A program made the translations under genes and the position numbers. A stretch of DNA of 59,820 nt from Streptomyces sp. A1136. Its GTDB lineage: Bacteria > Actinomycetota > Actinomycetes > Streptomycetales > Streptomycetaceae. The notes under the pieces were generated by a model, which ran no database searches, had not been told where the DNA came from, and saw only the letters and a list, made by a program, of their open reading frames with translations. This document shows positions 16,960-26,304 of the stretch, piece after piece (within the stretch, counting starts at the first letter, position 1; each line of letters begins with the position of its first letter). The DNA lies in assembly GCF_004795055.1 (NCBI RefSeq), contig NZ_SSBJ01000040.1, positions 1 through 59,820 of the forward strand, read 5' to 3'.

Positions 16960-17748
16960 TCAAAGGGCCCAGGGCAGTCGGAGGGCCTCGATTTCCGTGT
17001 CGTTCAGGAGGGCCTCGACGAGCGGGGCAGGGCCTGCCACCTTGGTGGCCCAGAGGTCGTAGTCCGTGCAGAGGACCCAGGACCGGTCCTGGGACCAGAG
17101 GTTGGACGGGGTCCAACCGTCCTCCTCCGGGTGGTCGTACAACACCTTGGCATCCGCGAGCGCGCCAGCCCGGACGTGCAGGTTGTCGAAGTCCTCAGCC
17201 CTCTGCAACAGCGGGTTGTAGTAGGCCAGGCAGCGGGTCTCAGCACCCTGCGGGCTGTGCTCGGTGAGGATGTCGACCAGGCGGTTCCAGTCGTCCCGGT
17301 CCAGGCTGCCCTCCGACGGCCCCGCGATGCCGACAGGCCAGCCACTCGGCTCCCGGAGCGAGGGGAATGAGCGATAGCAGGGCAGCCGCCCCTCGGCCGC
17401 CACGGGATCACCGGTCCGCCGCGAGAGCTCCGCCCAGCGCAGCCGACGCCAACGGGGGCCGCGGGGCTCACCCGGCGTCCCCCCGGACACGTCCGCGGGA
17501 TCGAGGCCCGGGATGATCTCGGGCCCGCCGCCATTCAGCACTGCTCGTTGATACGCGACATAGGACATGCCGGTCGGCCCGAGTTCGTGTTCGTACATGG
17601 AGTGGAGCACCCAGGCGGCGTCGGGCAGTGCCGGCGGCATGAAGCCGGTGAGCCCGTCATCGTCGGCCAGCTCCCGCAGCCAATCAGTCTCCCCAGCCGC
17701 GGTCAGCGGCCACCGAGCGGTCGCCGGAGCAGCGGATGTCTCGTTCAT
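16960..17748 (-). CDS. hypothetical protein, 262 residues
   Basis: An intact frame beginning MNETSAAPATARWPL. The N-terminal half contains DDDGLTGFMPPALPDAAWVL and MSYVAYQRAVLN; the C-terminal half has CLAYYNPLLQRAEDFDN, then DRSWVLCTDYDLWATKVAG, a beta-turn-beta pattern typical of immunity-like proteins of Streptomyces that bind a partner. I cannot name the family. It is flanked by a truncated immunity-like pseudogene and by small genes on the other strand. Confidence 0.65.
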   Translation of the reverse strand: MNETSAAPATARWPLTAAGETDWLRELADDDGLTGFMPPALPDAAWVLHSMYEHELGPTGMSYVAYQRAVLNGGGPEIIPGLDPADVSGGTPGEPRGPRWRRLRWAELSRRTGDPVAAEGRLPCYRSFPSLREPSGWPVGIAGPSEGSLDRDDWNRLVDILTEHSPQGAETRCLAYYNPLLQRAEDFDNLHVRAGALADAKVLYDHPEEDGWTPSNLWSQDRSWVLCTDYDLWATKVAGPAPLVEALLNDTEIEALRLPWAL

Positions 17749-17916
17749 CCGTTCAGGATCTCACTCGCCGCAGCGGCGAGCGCCGGGATCACTTCCCGGC
17801 CTCCACCACGTTCCCGGCGCCCTTGACAAACATGATTGGGAATCAGTCACACCGCCCCTGGAGATGACCTCGTGGGCGCGTCGCGCAAGTATTCGAACAC
17901 ATGTTTCACTAAGTGG

Positions 17917-18213
17917 ATGGCATCACTCCGCTTCCCCGACGATCTGATCCACCTCCAGCAGCAGTGGACCCGCACGTACAACCTGCTCGCCGTCGGACAG
18001 GAGAAGGGAGCTGCGGAGCTGCGGCGGGAACTGATCGGCCTGTCCTGCTTGATCAGCGGGCTTCCGTTCTGGCGGGCCGGCGGGTACAGCGCGGTCCGGC
18101 GGGTGGAGCTGCGGCGGGCCGCCGAGGCCGCAGCGGGCGGGGAACAGCAGTTCGTGGTGCGCTACACCGACGGCACCTTCACCGTCTCCGACCCAGGACC
18201 GCGACCGTCATGA
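17917..18213 (+). CDS. small hypothetical protein
   Basis: 98 residues starting MASLRFPDDLIHLQQQWTRT. A helical N-terminus with QQQWTRTYNLLA, then a likely beta hairpin at the end (QQFVVRYTDGTFTVSD). It overlaps the next gene by ATGA, so they are translated together. The pairing with a DUF6233 gene is common in Streptomyces; the function of the pair is not known. Confidence 0.65.
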   Translation: MASLRFPDDLIHLQQQWTRTYNLLAVGQEKGAAELRRELIGLSCLISGLPFWRAGGYSAVRRVELRRAAEAAAGGEQQFVVRYTDGTFTVSDPGPRPS

Positions 18214-18538
18214 GCGACACCAAGGAGCGGCTGGAGCGGTGGCGGGCCGTCCAGGCATGGCTGACCTGGCAGCAGCACCAGGTCGCGCGCACCATCGCCG
18301 CCCTGGAGGCGGCCCTGGCCGAGGAGCAGAGCCGGCTACGTTGCCGCCGCCTCCGGACTGGAAGGCGGAGGCGATACGGACCCCCGGCGGCCCACAGGTG
18401 CTGCGTGTTCACCTCGGCGCGTGCCGGATGGGCAAGGGCAAGCCCATCGGCCGGGAGCAGGCGCGGCGCATGCTCGCCGACGGCGTGGAATCCTGCCCGT
18501 ACTGCAGCCCCGACACCGCCCTCGGCATGCCCGGATGA
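18210..18538 (+). pseudogene. DUF6233-type protein, frameshifted
   Basis: The start frame gives MSDTKERLERWRAVQAWLTW then a helix ending EEQSRL; the rest of the family, VLRVHLGACRMGKGKPI, then REQARRMLADGVESCPYC and PDTALG, continues in another frame from about 18340. The domain has a conserved H...C...C-P-x-C pattern suggesting zinc binding. One indel near 18340 breaks the gene. It is coupled to the gene before it. Confidence 0.7.
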
Positions 18539-18610
18539 CCGACAGGACGCGGCCCGCTCACGGCCCATGCCAATCCGGTGTCGGATGCCTGCAGGGAATG
18601 GAACCGTGTC

Positions 18611-18715
18611 CTATGTGGTGAGGCGGACGAGTCGCTTGTAGCAGCAGATGGCGGCTGCGAGGCCGAGAAAGGCCAGGTAGTTGCGGGGGTGGCGTTCGTA
18701 GCGGTGGTTTCTTCC
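18611..18715 (-). pseudogene. IS5-family transposase, last 34 residues
   Basis: The frame ends NHRYERHPRNYLAFLGLAA then CCYKRLVRL and a stop, nearly identical to the end of the fragment at 39495-39970. Both are followed by the same GTAGGACACGGT-type sequence, probably the IS terminus. Confidence 0.7.
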
Positions 18716-18990
18716 AACCCCGGCGGCCGACCAGGGCCGGGACGGGATGGATTCGGTGCACCGGCCGGAGAGCCGGCCTTCGTGCACAGGTTCCCGAACC
18801 CTCTGCGGACGCGGGCAGGTGTCAGTTTGTTCGGCTCGGTCGGCTTCTCCCAGGGCCTGCGGAGGTCAGCGGCCAGTGGGCGGACGAGCCGGAGCTGGGC
18901 GTAGGCGGCGATCACCAACCAGGTCCACCGGTCGCCCGCTTCCCGAGTTGCGGAGACGTTGTTCCTCTTGGCCTGCTGAGCACAGTTGGT
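18716..18990 (-). pseudogene. DDE transposase of a Streptomyces IS, C-terminal fragment
   Basis: The frame contains NNVSATREAGDRWTWLVIAA then QLRLVRPLAADLRRPWEKP and RVRRGFGNL, ending in a basic PGPGRPPG tail, as in the C-terminus of a family of large actinobacterial DDE transposases. It is fused head-on with the IS5 remnant and has no N-terminus. Confidence 0.6.
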
Positions 18991-19068
18991 GTCGCGCGTC
19001 AGGTGCCCTGGAAGCACGCGGAGTGGCAGCATCGCGTCGTATCGTCGGTCTCGGGGAAGGGTGAAGTC

Positions 19069-19317
19069 GTGCTTCGGGAAGATGGCGTGGTGCGTGCTCT
19101 TCTGGCGGCGGTGGCGATCCTGGAGGATCTCGTCAAGGTCGGACCGGACTCGCACATGGCCTTGAGCGCCCTGAAAGAGATCGGCTTCGAGCTCAGCGAG
19201 ATGGAATCAGAGAAGACCCGGCGGTTCTTCGAGGCGCTTGAGCGTGTCGCCGCAGCGGAGCGGGACCGTGCCGCCTGGATCCGGGACGTTCCGAGTGCGC
19301 CGGGCATTGACGTCTAA
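19069..19317 (+). CDS. small helical hypothetical protein
   Basis: 82 residues from GTG 19069 (GGGAAGGG upstream). Almost wholly helical and acidic: VVRALLAAVAILEDLVKVG, then EMESEKTRRFFEALERVAA. It may be a small adaptor or antitoxin-like protein, but there is no direct evidence. An ATG at 19003 would add 22 residues in the IS debris and is less likely. Confidence 0.5.
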   Translation: MLREDGVVRALLAAVAILEDLVKVGPDSHMALSALKEIGFELSEMESEKTRRFFEALERVAAAERDRAAWIRDVPSAPGIDV

Positions 19318-19385
19318 ACGCCCGTGCATCCTGGTGTCGGCGTACTTGAGAAAGTGCTCAACGAGGTACAGACAAACGTGCTCAG

Positions 19386-19547
19386 TTGAAGATCGCCGAC
19401 GACATCCCCGTCTGCTGCGACGACGACACGGACGCCGCGAAGCTCGGCAACGGCGGCATCGAGTACACGTGCGGCCGCTGCCGCACCATCCTGGAGCTCG
19501 ACAATCTGGCCTGGTCTCCGACCTCCGGGAGAAAACCGCCCTCTGAG
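19386..19547 (+). pseudogene. small zinc-ribbon-like protein, frameshifted
   Basis: The frame LKIADDIPVCCDDDTDAAKL then IEYTCGRCRTILELDN has a C-C...C-x-x-C arrangement that could bind zinc. The natural-looking end GLVSDLREKTAL sits in the next frame, so one indel near 19510 separates them. The start codon would be TTG. Tentative. Confidence 0.4.
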
Positions 19548-19621
19548 CTACCTGTAGGCGAGTAGGCCCCGGCCGATATTCCCGGCAGGGGACCTCACCG
19601 TGTCCCTAGAATCCTGCTTCG

Positions 19622-19888
19622 ATGAAGAGACGCGTGCAGTTCACCGAGCAGGTTGTGCGGTTCCGTGACTACATGCCGGCTGCGGACCGGGAAAAGTTCC
19701 TGCGTCTCGTTGCCAGGATCGCAGCCGAGCCCGAAGGCGCCGACAGCCACCTTGCCTACACGAGCGACGCTGTGACGCGCGCGGCCTGGGAAGACCGCGT
19801 AATGGTCCACTACGTCGTGACGAGCTTCTTCGTGGTCGTCATCGAGGCTGACATCTACGACGCGTCGCGTGGCTTCAACGAGGTGTAG
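19622..19888 (+). CDS. hypothetical protein, RelE/ParE-like in size and shape
   Basis: 88 residues: an N-terminal helix pair (YMPAADREKFLRLVARIAAE) followed by three likely beta strands (DRVMVHYVVTSFFVVVIEAD). Helix-helix-beta order and length recall RelE/ParE toxins, but no catalytic residues can be pointed to and no antitoxin is adjacent. The name rests only on shape. Confidence 0.45.
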   Translation: MKRRVQFTEQVVRFRDYMPAADREKFLRLVARIAAEPEGADSHLAYTSDAVTRAAWEDRVMVHYVVTSFFVVVIEADIYDASRGFNEV

Positions 19889-19988
19889 TCGGGCACACCG
19901 GTCGGGGCCTTCGTCGTGGGCGCGGGTACTGCCCGGGCGATCCACCGGCCCAGCACATCACCAGTTGGGCACGTTCATCCGTACGTGG

Positions 19989-20028
19989 CTAAGTGGTCGG
20001 CTCCGTAAATCCTTCGGGCGTTGACGTG
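19989..20028. repeat. IS630-type terminal sequence, copy 2
   Basis: Shares AGTGGTCGGCTCCG and the following TTC-GG-GTTGACGT with 5078-5118. It lies a few bases past the ArsR stop; there is no transposase next to it. Confidence 0.45.
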
Positions 20029-20031
20029 AGG

Positions 20032-21021
20032 TCAGGCGGAGGCGGCTTGGAGAAGGGCTTCGGCTGCGGCGGTGCGGGCGTAGAGGACGGAGCGGCCGGC
20101 GCGGTGGGCGCTGACCAGGCCCGCGTTGCGGAGCGCGGTGAGGTATTGGGATACCCCTGCGGGGGAGAGTCCGGTGCGGTGGGCCAGCTGTGTGGTGGAG
20201 GCCGGGATCTCCAACTCGGTTAGCAGCAGGGTCCGCGAGCGGCCGAGTACGGCGGAGAGGGTGTCGGTCTGGGTGACGGGGCGCTTCGTCCATAGTGAGC
20301 CGACACCGCGCGCCGGATAGGCGAGTTGGGGCGGGTCCGGCGGCGTCGTTCGGGTGCGCAACCCTGGTCCGGTGAAGGCTGAGGGGATCAGCAGCAGTCC
20401 CGTGCCTGCCGTCGTGCGGGTCAGCGGCTGCTTTCGGCGGGACATCCGGAGCGCGTTGTCGTCCCAGCTCACGGACGTGTGCAGGTCGTTGAGGAGGTGG
20501 CCGGCGCCGTGCTCGGCGGCCAGGCGGGCCCGGTAGAGGATGTCTGCGTCCAGGACTGCCCGGATTCGTGCCCAGTAGGGGGCGAGTACCAGCTCCCAGT
20601 ACGTTTCGAGCTCTTCTGCGAGCTTGGCCAGGAGGCCCTGTGGGTCGTTGTGCAGGGCTCGCAGCCGGGGGCCGAGGTTCCCCTGGTGGCGGGCGAGGTG
20701 ATCGAGGTCCTGGCGTACCCGGTCGGCGGGCGAGGTCCGGATCGCGTCTCGCTCTGCCGCCGGGGTGGGGGCCGGTCCGGCGGGGGCCGGGTTGAGGAAG
20801 TCGGGGACGTAGCCGCCGGTGGGCGGGACCAGCTCGCAGAGCCAGCCCCGGTCCAGCCCGGCGGCCACCATACGCGGGCGTACCTGGTCGGCCCAGGGTC
20901 CGTGGATTGGATGCGCGGCGGCGGACGTCAGCAGTCGGAAGCTGGGTGCGACCTCCCACATCGGTGAGACGGCGAACCGCACCTGCGCCAGATCGCTCGT
21001 CGAGAACGCCAGCTCTGCCAC
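20032..21021 (-). CDS. ArsR-family regulator with large N-terminal domain
   Basis: 329 residues. Residues 1-245 form a helical domain found in front of a winged helix in many Streptomyces regulators (MAELAFSTSDLAQVRFAVSP ... HLLNDLHTSVSWDDNALRM). The C-terminal 75 residues are the winged helix: LSAVLGRSRTLLLTELEIPA, then HRTGLSPAGVSQYLTALRNA and VSAHRAGRSVLYARTAA. The metal-binding cysteines of classical ArsR are absent, so the signal is probably organic. It is divergent from the aldo/keto reductase 76 bases away, its likely target. Confidence 0.85.
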   Translation of the reverse strand: MAELAFSTSDLAQVRFAVSPMWEVAPSFRLLTSAAAHPIHGPWADQVRPRMVAAGLDRGWLCELVPPTGGYVPDFLNPAPAGPAPTPAAERDAIRTSPADRVRQDLDHLARHQGNLGPRLRALHNDPQGLLAKLAEELETYWELVLAPYWARIRAVLDADILYRARLAAEHGAGHLLNDLHTSVSWDDNALRMSRRKQPLTRTTAGTGLLLIPSAFTGPGLRTRTTPPDPPQLAYPARGVGSLWTKRPVTQTDTLSAVLGRSRTLLLTELEIPASTTQLAHRTGLSPAGVSQYLTALRNAGLVSAHRAGRSVLYARTAAAEALLQAASA

Positions 21022-21097
21022 GATGAACGCTCCTCAATGGATTCAGGCATGTATGAATCAATGGCGGGCCAGCGTACCGTGCGTAGATCATCCCGCC

Positions 21098-22006
21098 ATG
21101 ACCTCACAAACGATTACCGCGGCGGCATCGGGCACCTGGAAGCTCGGCGACCTGACGGTCAACCGGATCGGTTTCGGCGCGATGCGCCTGACGCAGCACG
21201 GCGAGGCATTCGCGGCCGATGCCGTCCCACGCGACCGCGACCAGGCGATCAGTGTGCTGCGTCGCGCGGTCGAACTCGGCGTGAACCACATCGACACCGC
21301 CGCGTTCTACTTCTCGTCGCTGCGCTGTGCCAACGAGCTGATCAACCAGGCACTGGCCCCCTACCCGGACGACCTCGTCATCACCACCAAGGTCGGGCCG
21401 GGCCGCGACCCCTCAGGCCAATGGCTTCCGCACGCCACCCCCGAGCAACTCCGCGGCCAGGTCGAGGAGAACCTGCGCCAGCTCGGCCGCGACCACCTCG
21501 ACGTGGTGAACCTGCGCATCGTCGGCACCGACTCCATCGCCGAACGCTTCGGCGCACTTGCCGAACTGCGCGAGGCCGGACTCATCCGGCACCTAGGCCT
21601 GTCCAACATCCGCCCCCACCACCTCGCCGAGGCCCAGACCATCGCACCGGTGGTCTGCGTCCAGAACATGTACGGCATCGGCGCATCGCCCGAGCAGAAG
21701 GAGTTCATGGGCATCTGCGGTGGACAACGCATCGCGTTCGTGCCGTTCTACTCGATCGCCGGCACCGGACGCACCGCTGGTGCGACCACCGACCACAGCC
21801 CGGAGGTGCACGCCATCGCCCGCGCCCACGGCGTGAGCGCAGCCCAGATCCGGCTGGCGTGGACACTCCACCAGGGCCCCCACGTCCTGGCCATCCCCGG
21901 CACCGGCGACCTCGACCACCTCGCCCAGAACGTCGCCGTCGGCTCCCTGCGCCTGTCGGTGGAAGAACTCAGCGCCTTGGACCCCCTCCACCACGAGACG
22001 GCATGA
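21098..22006 (+). CDS. aldo/keto reductase
   Basis: 302 residues. The TIM-barrel family is clear from NRIGFGAMRL, HIDTAAFYFSS (catalytic Asp and Tyr), TTKVGPGRD (catalytic Lys), LSNIRPHHLAEAQ and the NADPH-site segment ending IPGTGDLDHLAQN. The usual catalytic histidine position reads VVNLRIVG, with Arg instead of His, so the activity may differ from classical aldehyde reduction. It is divergent from the ArsR regulator. A conserved-looking leader from an upstream ATG is not needed. Confidence 0.9.
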   Translation: MTSQTITAAASGTWKLGDLTVNRIGFGAMRLTQHGEAFAADAVPRDRDQAISVLRRAVELGVNHIDTAAFYFSSLRCANELINQALAPYPDDLVITTKVGPGRDPSGQWLPHATPEQLRGQVEENLRQLGRDHLDVVNLRIVGTDSIAERFGALAELREAGLIRHLGLSNIRPHHLAEAQTIAPVVCVQNMYGIGASPEQKEFMGICGGQRIAFVPFYSIAGTGRTAGATTDHSPEVHAIARAHGVSAAQIRLAWTLHQGPHVLAIPGTGDLDHLAQNVAVGSLRLSVEELSALDPLHHETA

Positions 22007-22057
22007 GCAAGACCCCCATGGCGTTGTGATCCACATCTGCTGATCGGCCTGTCTGCC

Positions 22058-22985
22058 TTGCCTGTTCCTGCCGCCCGCCCCATAGCCCTGACGGCCGCCG
22101 AACGGCAACGGTTGAAGAAGGCGGCCTACGGTCACAAGACTCCGCACCAGGCCAGGGTCCGGTCACAGATCGTGCTCCTGGCGACTCGGGGCAGGTCCAA
22201 CGCGCGGATCGCTGTCGAGGTGGGTGTGCACGTGGACACCGTGCGCACCTGGCGGGGCCGGTTCGCCGACGGCGGCTTGCCAGCCCTGGCCGACCGCAGG
22301 CGCAGCGGGCGCCCGGCCCGCTTCACCCCCGTGCAGGTCGCCGAGGCCAAGGCCCTGGCCTGCCAGCTCCCGGCCGAGACCGGGGTGCCGCTGGCGCGCT
22401 GGTCGTGCCCGGAACTGGCCGCCGAGCTGACCGCGCGCGGGATCACCGACACCGTTTCGGCGTCCACCGTGCGTCGATGGCTTCGCCAGGACGCGCTCAA
22501 GCCCTGGCAGTACCAGGCCTGAATCTTCATCCGGGACCCAGACTTCGGCGCCAAGGCCCAGCGCATCCTTGACCTATACGCCCGAAACTACGAAGGCGAA
22601 CCCCTCGGCGCGGACGAGTACGTGGTCTCCAGCGACGAGAAGACCTCGATCCAGGCCCGCTGTCGCTGCCACCCGACCGTCGCCCCAGGCCGGGCCAGGG
22701 CGATGCACGTCAACCATGAATACGGCCGCGGCGGGGCCGTGGCCTACCTGGCCGCCTACGACGTCCACCAGGCGCGAGTCTTCGGCCGCTGCGAGGCCAA
22801 CACCGGCATCGCGCCGTTCATGGCCTTGGTCGAACAGGTCATGACCACCGAACCCTATGCCAGTGCCAGACGCGTCTTCTGGATCGTCGACAATGGCTCC
22901 TCTCATCGGGGGAAGAAGGCCATTGACCGTCTGACCAAGGCGTTTCCGAACGCGGTCATGGTCCACACCCCTGTCCACGCTGGGC
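22058..22985 (+). pseudogene. IS630-family transposase with in-frame TGA, 3' end lost
   Basis: The N-terminal half (22058-22522) holds the paired HTH region (SNARIAVEVGVHVDTVRTW and SASTVRRWLRQDALKPW). A TGA at 22520-22522 stands where relatives have Trp; the frame continues with FIRDPDFGAKAQRIL, the catalytic SSDEKTS and IVDNGSSHRGKK. Homology ends at MVHTPVHAGPG, where the gpsA gene begins on the other strand, so the glutamate-bearing end is gone. Confidence 0.8.
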
Positions 22986-23001
22986 CGGGGTGCCGCGGGG
23001 G

Positions 23002-24015
23002 TCAGCGCTCGGACTTTGGGGGCCGCTGCATCAGCGCGGACGCGGCCTGGTCGAGCGTGACCTTCTCGTGCAGCAGGTCGGAGACGATCTCGGTGATCGG
23101 CATCTCGACGTCGTGGGCGCCGGCCAGGGCGAGGATCGCCTCGGCGGACTTGACGCCTTCGGTGGTCTGGCGGGTGGCTGCGGTCGCCTCGGTCACGGTC
23201 AAGCCGTGGCCGAGGTGGGTGCCGAAGGTGCGGTTGCGGGAGAGCGGGGAGGAGCAGGTCGCCACCAGGTCGCCGAGGCCGGCGAGCCCGGCGAGGGTGG
23301 CCGGGTGGGCGCCCATCGCGGTGGCCAGCCGGGTGGTCTCCGCGAGTCCCCGGGTGATGAGCATGGCCTGCGCGTTGTGGCCCAGTCCCATACCGGAGGC
23401 GATGCCGACGGCGAGGGCGATGACGTTCTTCACCGCGCCGCCGAGCTCGCATCCGATGACGTCGGTGGAGGTGTAGGGCCGGAAGTACGGGGTGTGGCAC
23501 GCGCGCTGGACGCGGTGGGCGGCGTCCTCGTCGGGGCAGGCGATGGTAGCGGCAGCGGGCTGGCCCTCCATGATCTCGCGCGCCAGGTTCGGGCCGGACA
23601 GCACCGCGACCCGCTCGGCGGGCAGGCCGGTCACCTCGGTGATGACCTGGCTCGCCCGCAGCCCGGAGCCGATCTCGATGCCCTTCATCAGCGACACGAT
23701 CACGGTGTCCGGGCCGATATGCCGGGCCCACGCCGCGAGGCTGGTGCGCAGGGACTGCGCGGGGATGGACAGCACGAGGAAGTCCGCGCCGTCCAGCGCG
23801 GCGGCCGGATCGGTCGTCGCGGTCACCGTGTGGGGCAGCTCAACGTCCGGGAAGTACCCGGCGTTGCGGTGCGTCGTGTTGATCGCGTCGGCGATCTCAG
23901 CGCGGCGCGCGTGCATGATCACGCGGGTGCCCGCGTCGGCCATGATCTTGCCCACGGCAGTGCCCCACGAACCAGCCGAGGACACCGCCGTACGGGCGCG
24001 GTGCTGCTGGTTCAC
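23002..24015 (-). CDS. gpsA: NAD(P)-dependent glycerol-3-phosphate dehydrogenase
   Basis: 337 residues from GTG 24015, which has AAGGAG eight bases before it. The enzyme makes sn-glycerol 3-phosphate from dihydroxyacetone phosphate in the cytosol. The active-site segment GCELGGAVKNVIALAVGI (catalytic Lys) and the substrate region LAGLAGLGDLVATCSSPLSR are intact, as is the C-terminal segment DVEMPITEIV. The Rossmann loop reads SAGSWGTA, where the family has GAGSWGTA, so the first glycine of G-x-G-x-x-G is Ser. An extra gpsA in accessory DNA may serve a special pathway or be a decaying duplicate. Confidence 0.85.
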   Translation of the reverse strand: MNQQHRARTAVSSAGSWGTAVGKIMADAGTRVIMHARRAEIADAINTTHRNAGYFPDVELPHTVTATTDPAAALDGADFLVLSIPAQSLRTSLAAWARHIGPDTVIVSLMKGIEIGSGLRASQVITEVTGLPAERVAVLSGPNLAREIMEGQPAAATIACPDEDAAHRVQRACHTPYFRPYTSTDVIGCELGGAVKNVIALAVGIASGMGLGHNAQAMLITRGLAETTRLATAMGAHPATLAGLAGLGDLVATCSSPLSRNRTFGTHLGHGLTVTEATAATRQTTEGVKSAEAILALAGAHDVEMPITEIVSDLLHEKVTLDQAASALMQRPPKSER

Positions 24016-24773
24016 TACCGGGTCTCCTTGCCGGACGCGGGGCCCGTCGCCGGGGTGGCGGACGGGCGCGACCATCCTATCGGCCAACCCCACTTCGGCC
24101 GGGTCTGCCGCCAAGCACCGCAGCATCAGCAGGCGCCCGGCCTCGCAGGCCTTCCACGCCACCCGCTCCACCGCAGGCAGGCCCTGCCAGAAGTACGGCA
24201 ACGGGCAACGCCCGCTGACGGCGCTCGCCAGTAGACGGCGGAGGAGCGCTGGGGTAACGCTTCGACGGACAGTTGCCCGACGGACGCGGCTCGGACGTCC
24301 TCGCCCTCCGGGTCGCCAGCAGAGTCCATAAAGGCGTCGACATCCGGGGCCGCCGCGACGCGCAGCTGCCAGGTGCGCCCTCCCGTCGCAGTTCAGCCGC
24401 CCGCCGAACGGGACGGCCGTCCTCGTCGCCTCACCAGAGCCGCTGACAGCGGGAGCACCGATCGCCGCCGCTACCTGCGCCACGGCTGCCGTGATGAAGC
24501 ACCGCTCTTCCTCGACAAGCGGCAGGGCTGGGTCAGCGCCCACTCGTTTCTCAAGTGCCGACAGCGACACTCACCCACTTCATCGAGCCCCGAGGCTGAA
24601 CGACATGCCTAGTGCTGTGACCGCATAGGTTCACCGGGTCGATCGGCCAGGCTGCGTGCGTGGAGCGTTGCCACTTGATCGTTCCGCGATCCTGCCCAGC
24701 CCGGGTGTCCGTAGTCGGAGTCTCGAACCACCCTGCGAGACTGCGCCCGGCGGTGCGCCGCTACATTGCCGCG
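24016..24773. other. no assignable gene
   Basis: Minus-strand frames between 24080 and 24570 show partial coding character in more than one frame (for example VEALPQRSSAVYWRAP and MSLSALEKRVGADPALPL), which suggests a gene broken by frameshifts, but I cannot name it. Confidence 0.35.
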
Positions 24774-25172
24774 ATGGACGTGAACGAATTCCTGGCCCGC
24801 CCTCTGGTCGCCCGTGTGGCAACCGTGGGCCCCTCGGTCCGCCCGGTGTGGTTCATCTGGGAGGAGGAGGCATTTTGGTGGCTTACTGGCTCATACTCCC
24901 GGCTGGAGCGGGTCATCGCCGAAGATCCGCGCATGGCACTGGTTGTGGATACCTGCGAGCCGGCCACGGGGGAGGTGTTCTCCGTGACGTGCCGGGGGAG
25001 CGCCGAAACAGTGGCGCTTGACCGGGCGCGGGCGGAACGGAAGTTGGGTAAGTACCTCGGGCCGGTGGAGCTCTGGCCAGCACGTTTCTCGGAGCCGCTA
25101 GAGGATCCGGCTACCAAGATGGTGCGGTTTGTGCCCGACCATCCTCCTAGGCTGCAGGATCGGTCTTGGTAG
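24774..25172 (+). CDS. pyridoxamine 5'-phosphate oxidase-like (flavin split-barrel) protein
   Basis: 132 residues. The opening MDVNEFLARPLVARVATVGP then RPVWFIWEEEAFWWLTG is the first beta-hairpin pair of the FMN-binding split barrel, followed by RLERVIAEDPRMALVVDTCE and a last strand GEVFSVTCRGSAETV. Members reduce or bind flavins, F420 or haem; the cofactor cannot be told here. A start 114 bases upstream is possible but lacks conservation. Confidence 0.8.
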   Translation: MDVNEFLARPLVARVATVGPSVRPVWFIWEEEAFWWLTGSYSRLERVIAEDPRMALVVDTCEPATGEVFSVTCRGSAETVALDRARAERKLGKYLGPVELWPARFSEPLEDPATKMVRFVPDHPPRLQDRSW

Positions 25173-25174
25173 GT

Positions 25175-26304
25175 TCAGATGCCGTTTTCGCATCTCACGA
25201 GTGTGCGCCCGCCCCAGCGGATGCCTTTCTCGCTGCGGATACGGGCGCGTTCGCGGGCTTGGGCAGCGAGGACGTCGGGGTGGCGGGCGTTCTTATTGCG
25301 CCAGCGCAGGTATGCGTGCAGGGCCCGAGTCTGGACGGTGTGGTTGGGATGGTTCGAGTTGGCCAGGGTGAACTGACGTAGCGGTCCGAAGTGGGCCTCG
25401 ATGGGGTTGGCCCAAGAGGCGTAGGTGGGGGTGAAGCACAGCTCGACCTTGTTCTTCATCGCCCATCGCTTCATCCGCCCGTTCATGTGGGCGGAGAGGT
25501 TGTCGAGGATCACGTAGATCGGAGCGCCGTCCGGGCGGGCGGCCCGAATCGTTCTCAAGGCAGCCCAGGTGTGGTCGATTCCCTTGCGCCTGCGGTTGAC
25601 GCCCCAGAGCTGGTCGTCTCCGACGGAGTAGCAGCCGTGGAAGTAAGTGATTCCTTGGGTGCGGCGGTAGGTGGACGGCAGTCGGTCGGGGCGGCTTTCC
25701 ACAGCCCAGCAGGAGCCGGCGGTCGGTCGGATACCGAGCGGGCCGAACTCGTCAAAGGCGAAGGTTCGGTTGGGCCGCTGGTTGATCGCGTACTCGATCC
25801 TGGCCAGCTTGGCGTCGAAGTCCGGATCCGGGGACTCCTTCCAGGTCTTCGTGCGCTGGAAGGAGATCCCGCGGCGGCCCAGTAAGCACCGCAGGGCCTC
25901 ACGGCTGATCCAGACAGGCCGGATGGTGTTGCGTCGCAGGTGATCGGCTAGCTTGCGTTGGACCAGCGGGTGAAGGGCTTGCCCAGCACGGTTGGGCGGG
26001 TGGTGGCCGTCTGGACGACGAAGTCCTCGTCGTCACGGTCGAGAAGGCGGGGACGGCCTCCCGCCCAGCGAGGGTCCAGGCATGCGAGCCCGATCTCGTT
26101 GAACCTGTGGATCACGTCGCGGACGGTGTCCTCGTCCGCCTGGACCAGCCGGGCTATGACCGGGACCGTGCTGCCGCCGGCCGAGGTCAGCAGCATCATC
26201 GCCCGCCGGAACCGCACTGAGCTGGTACTTCCCCGCCGGACGATGTGCTGGAGTTTCTGTCCCTCCTGCTCGGTCACCCCGCGAACCCGGACCGGTTGCG
26301 CCAT
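25175..26304 (-). pseudogene. IS630-family transposase, one frameshift
   Basis: The first frame (26304-25948) holds the HTH region (TVPVIARLVQADEDTVRDVI) and ends KPFTRWSNAS. From about 25955 the next frame continues RKLADHLRRNTIRPVW through the DDE core: FAFDEFGPLG, VILDNLSAHMNGR and SWANPIEAHFGPLRQF (Asp, Asp, Glu all present). A single missing base separates the two parts. No slippery heptamer is obvious, so decay is more likely than programmed frameshifting. Confidence 0.85.

Noticed and set aside
19622..19888. Firm call of a RelE/ParE toxin-antitoxin pair
   Set aside because: Only size and predicted shape match; no catalytic residues and no adjacent antitoxin.
22520..22522. TGA read as selenocysteine or programmed readthrough in the IS630 transposase
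   Set aside because: The position is Trp in relatives and no selenocysteine machinery or structure is seen; nonsense mutation is simpler.
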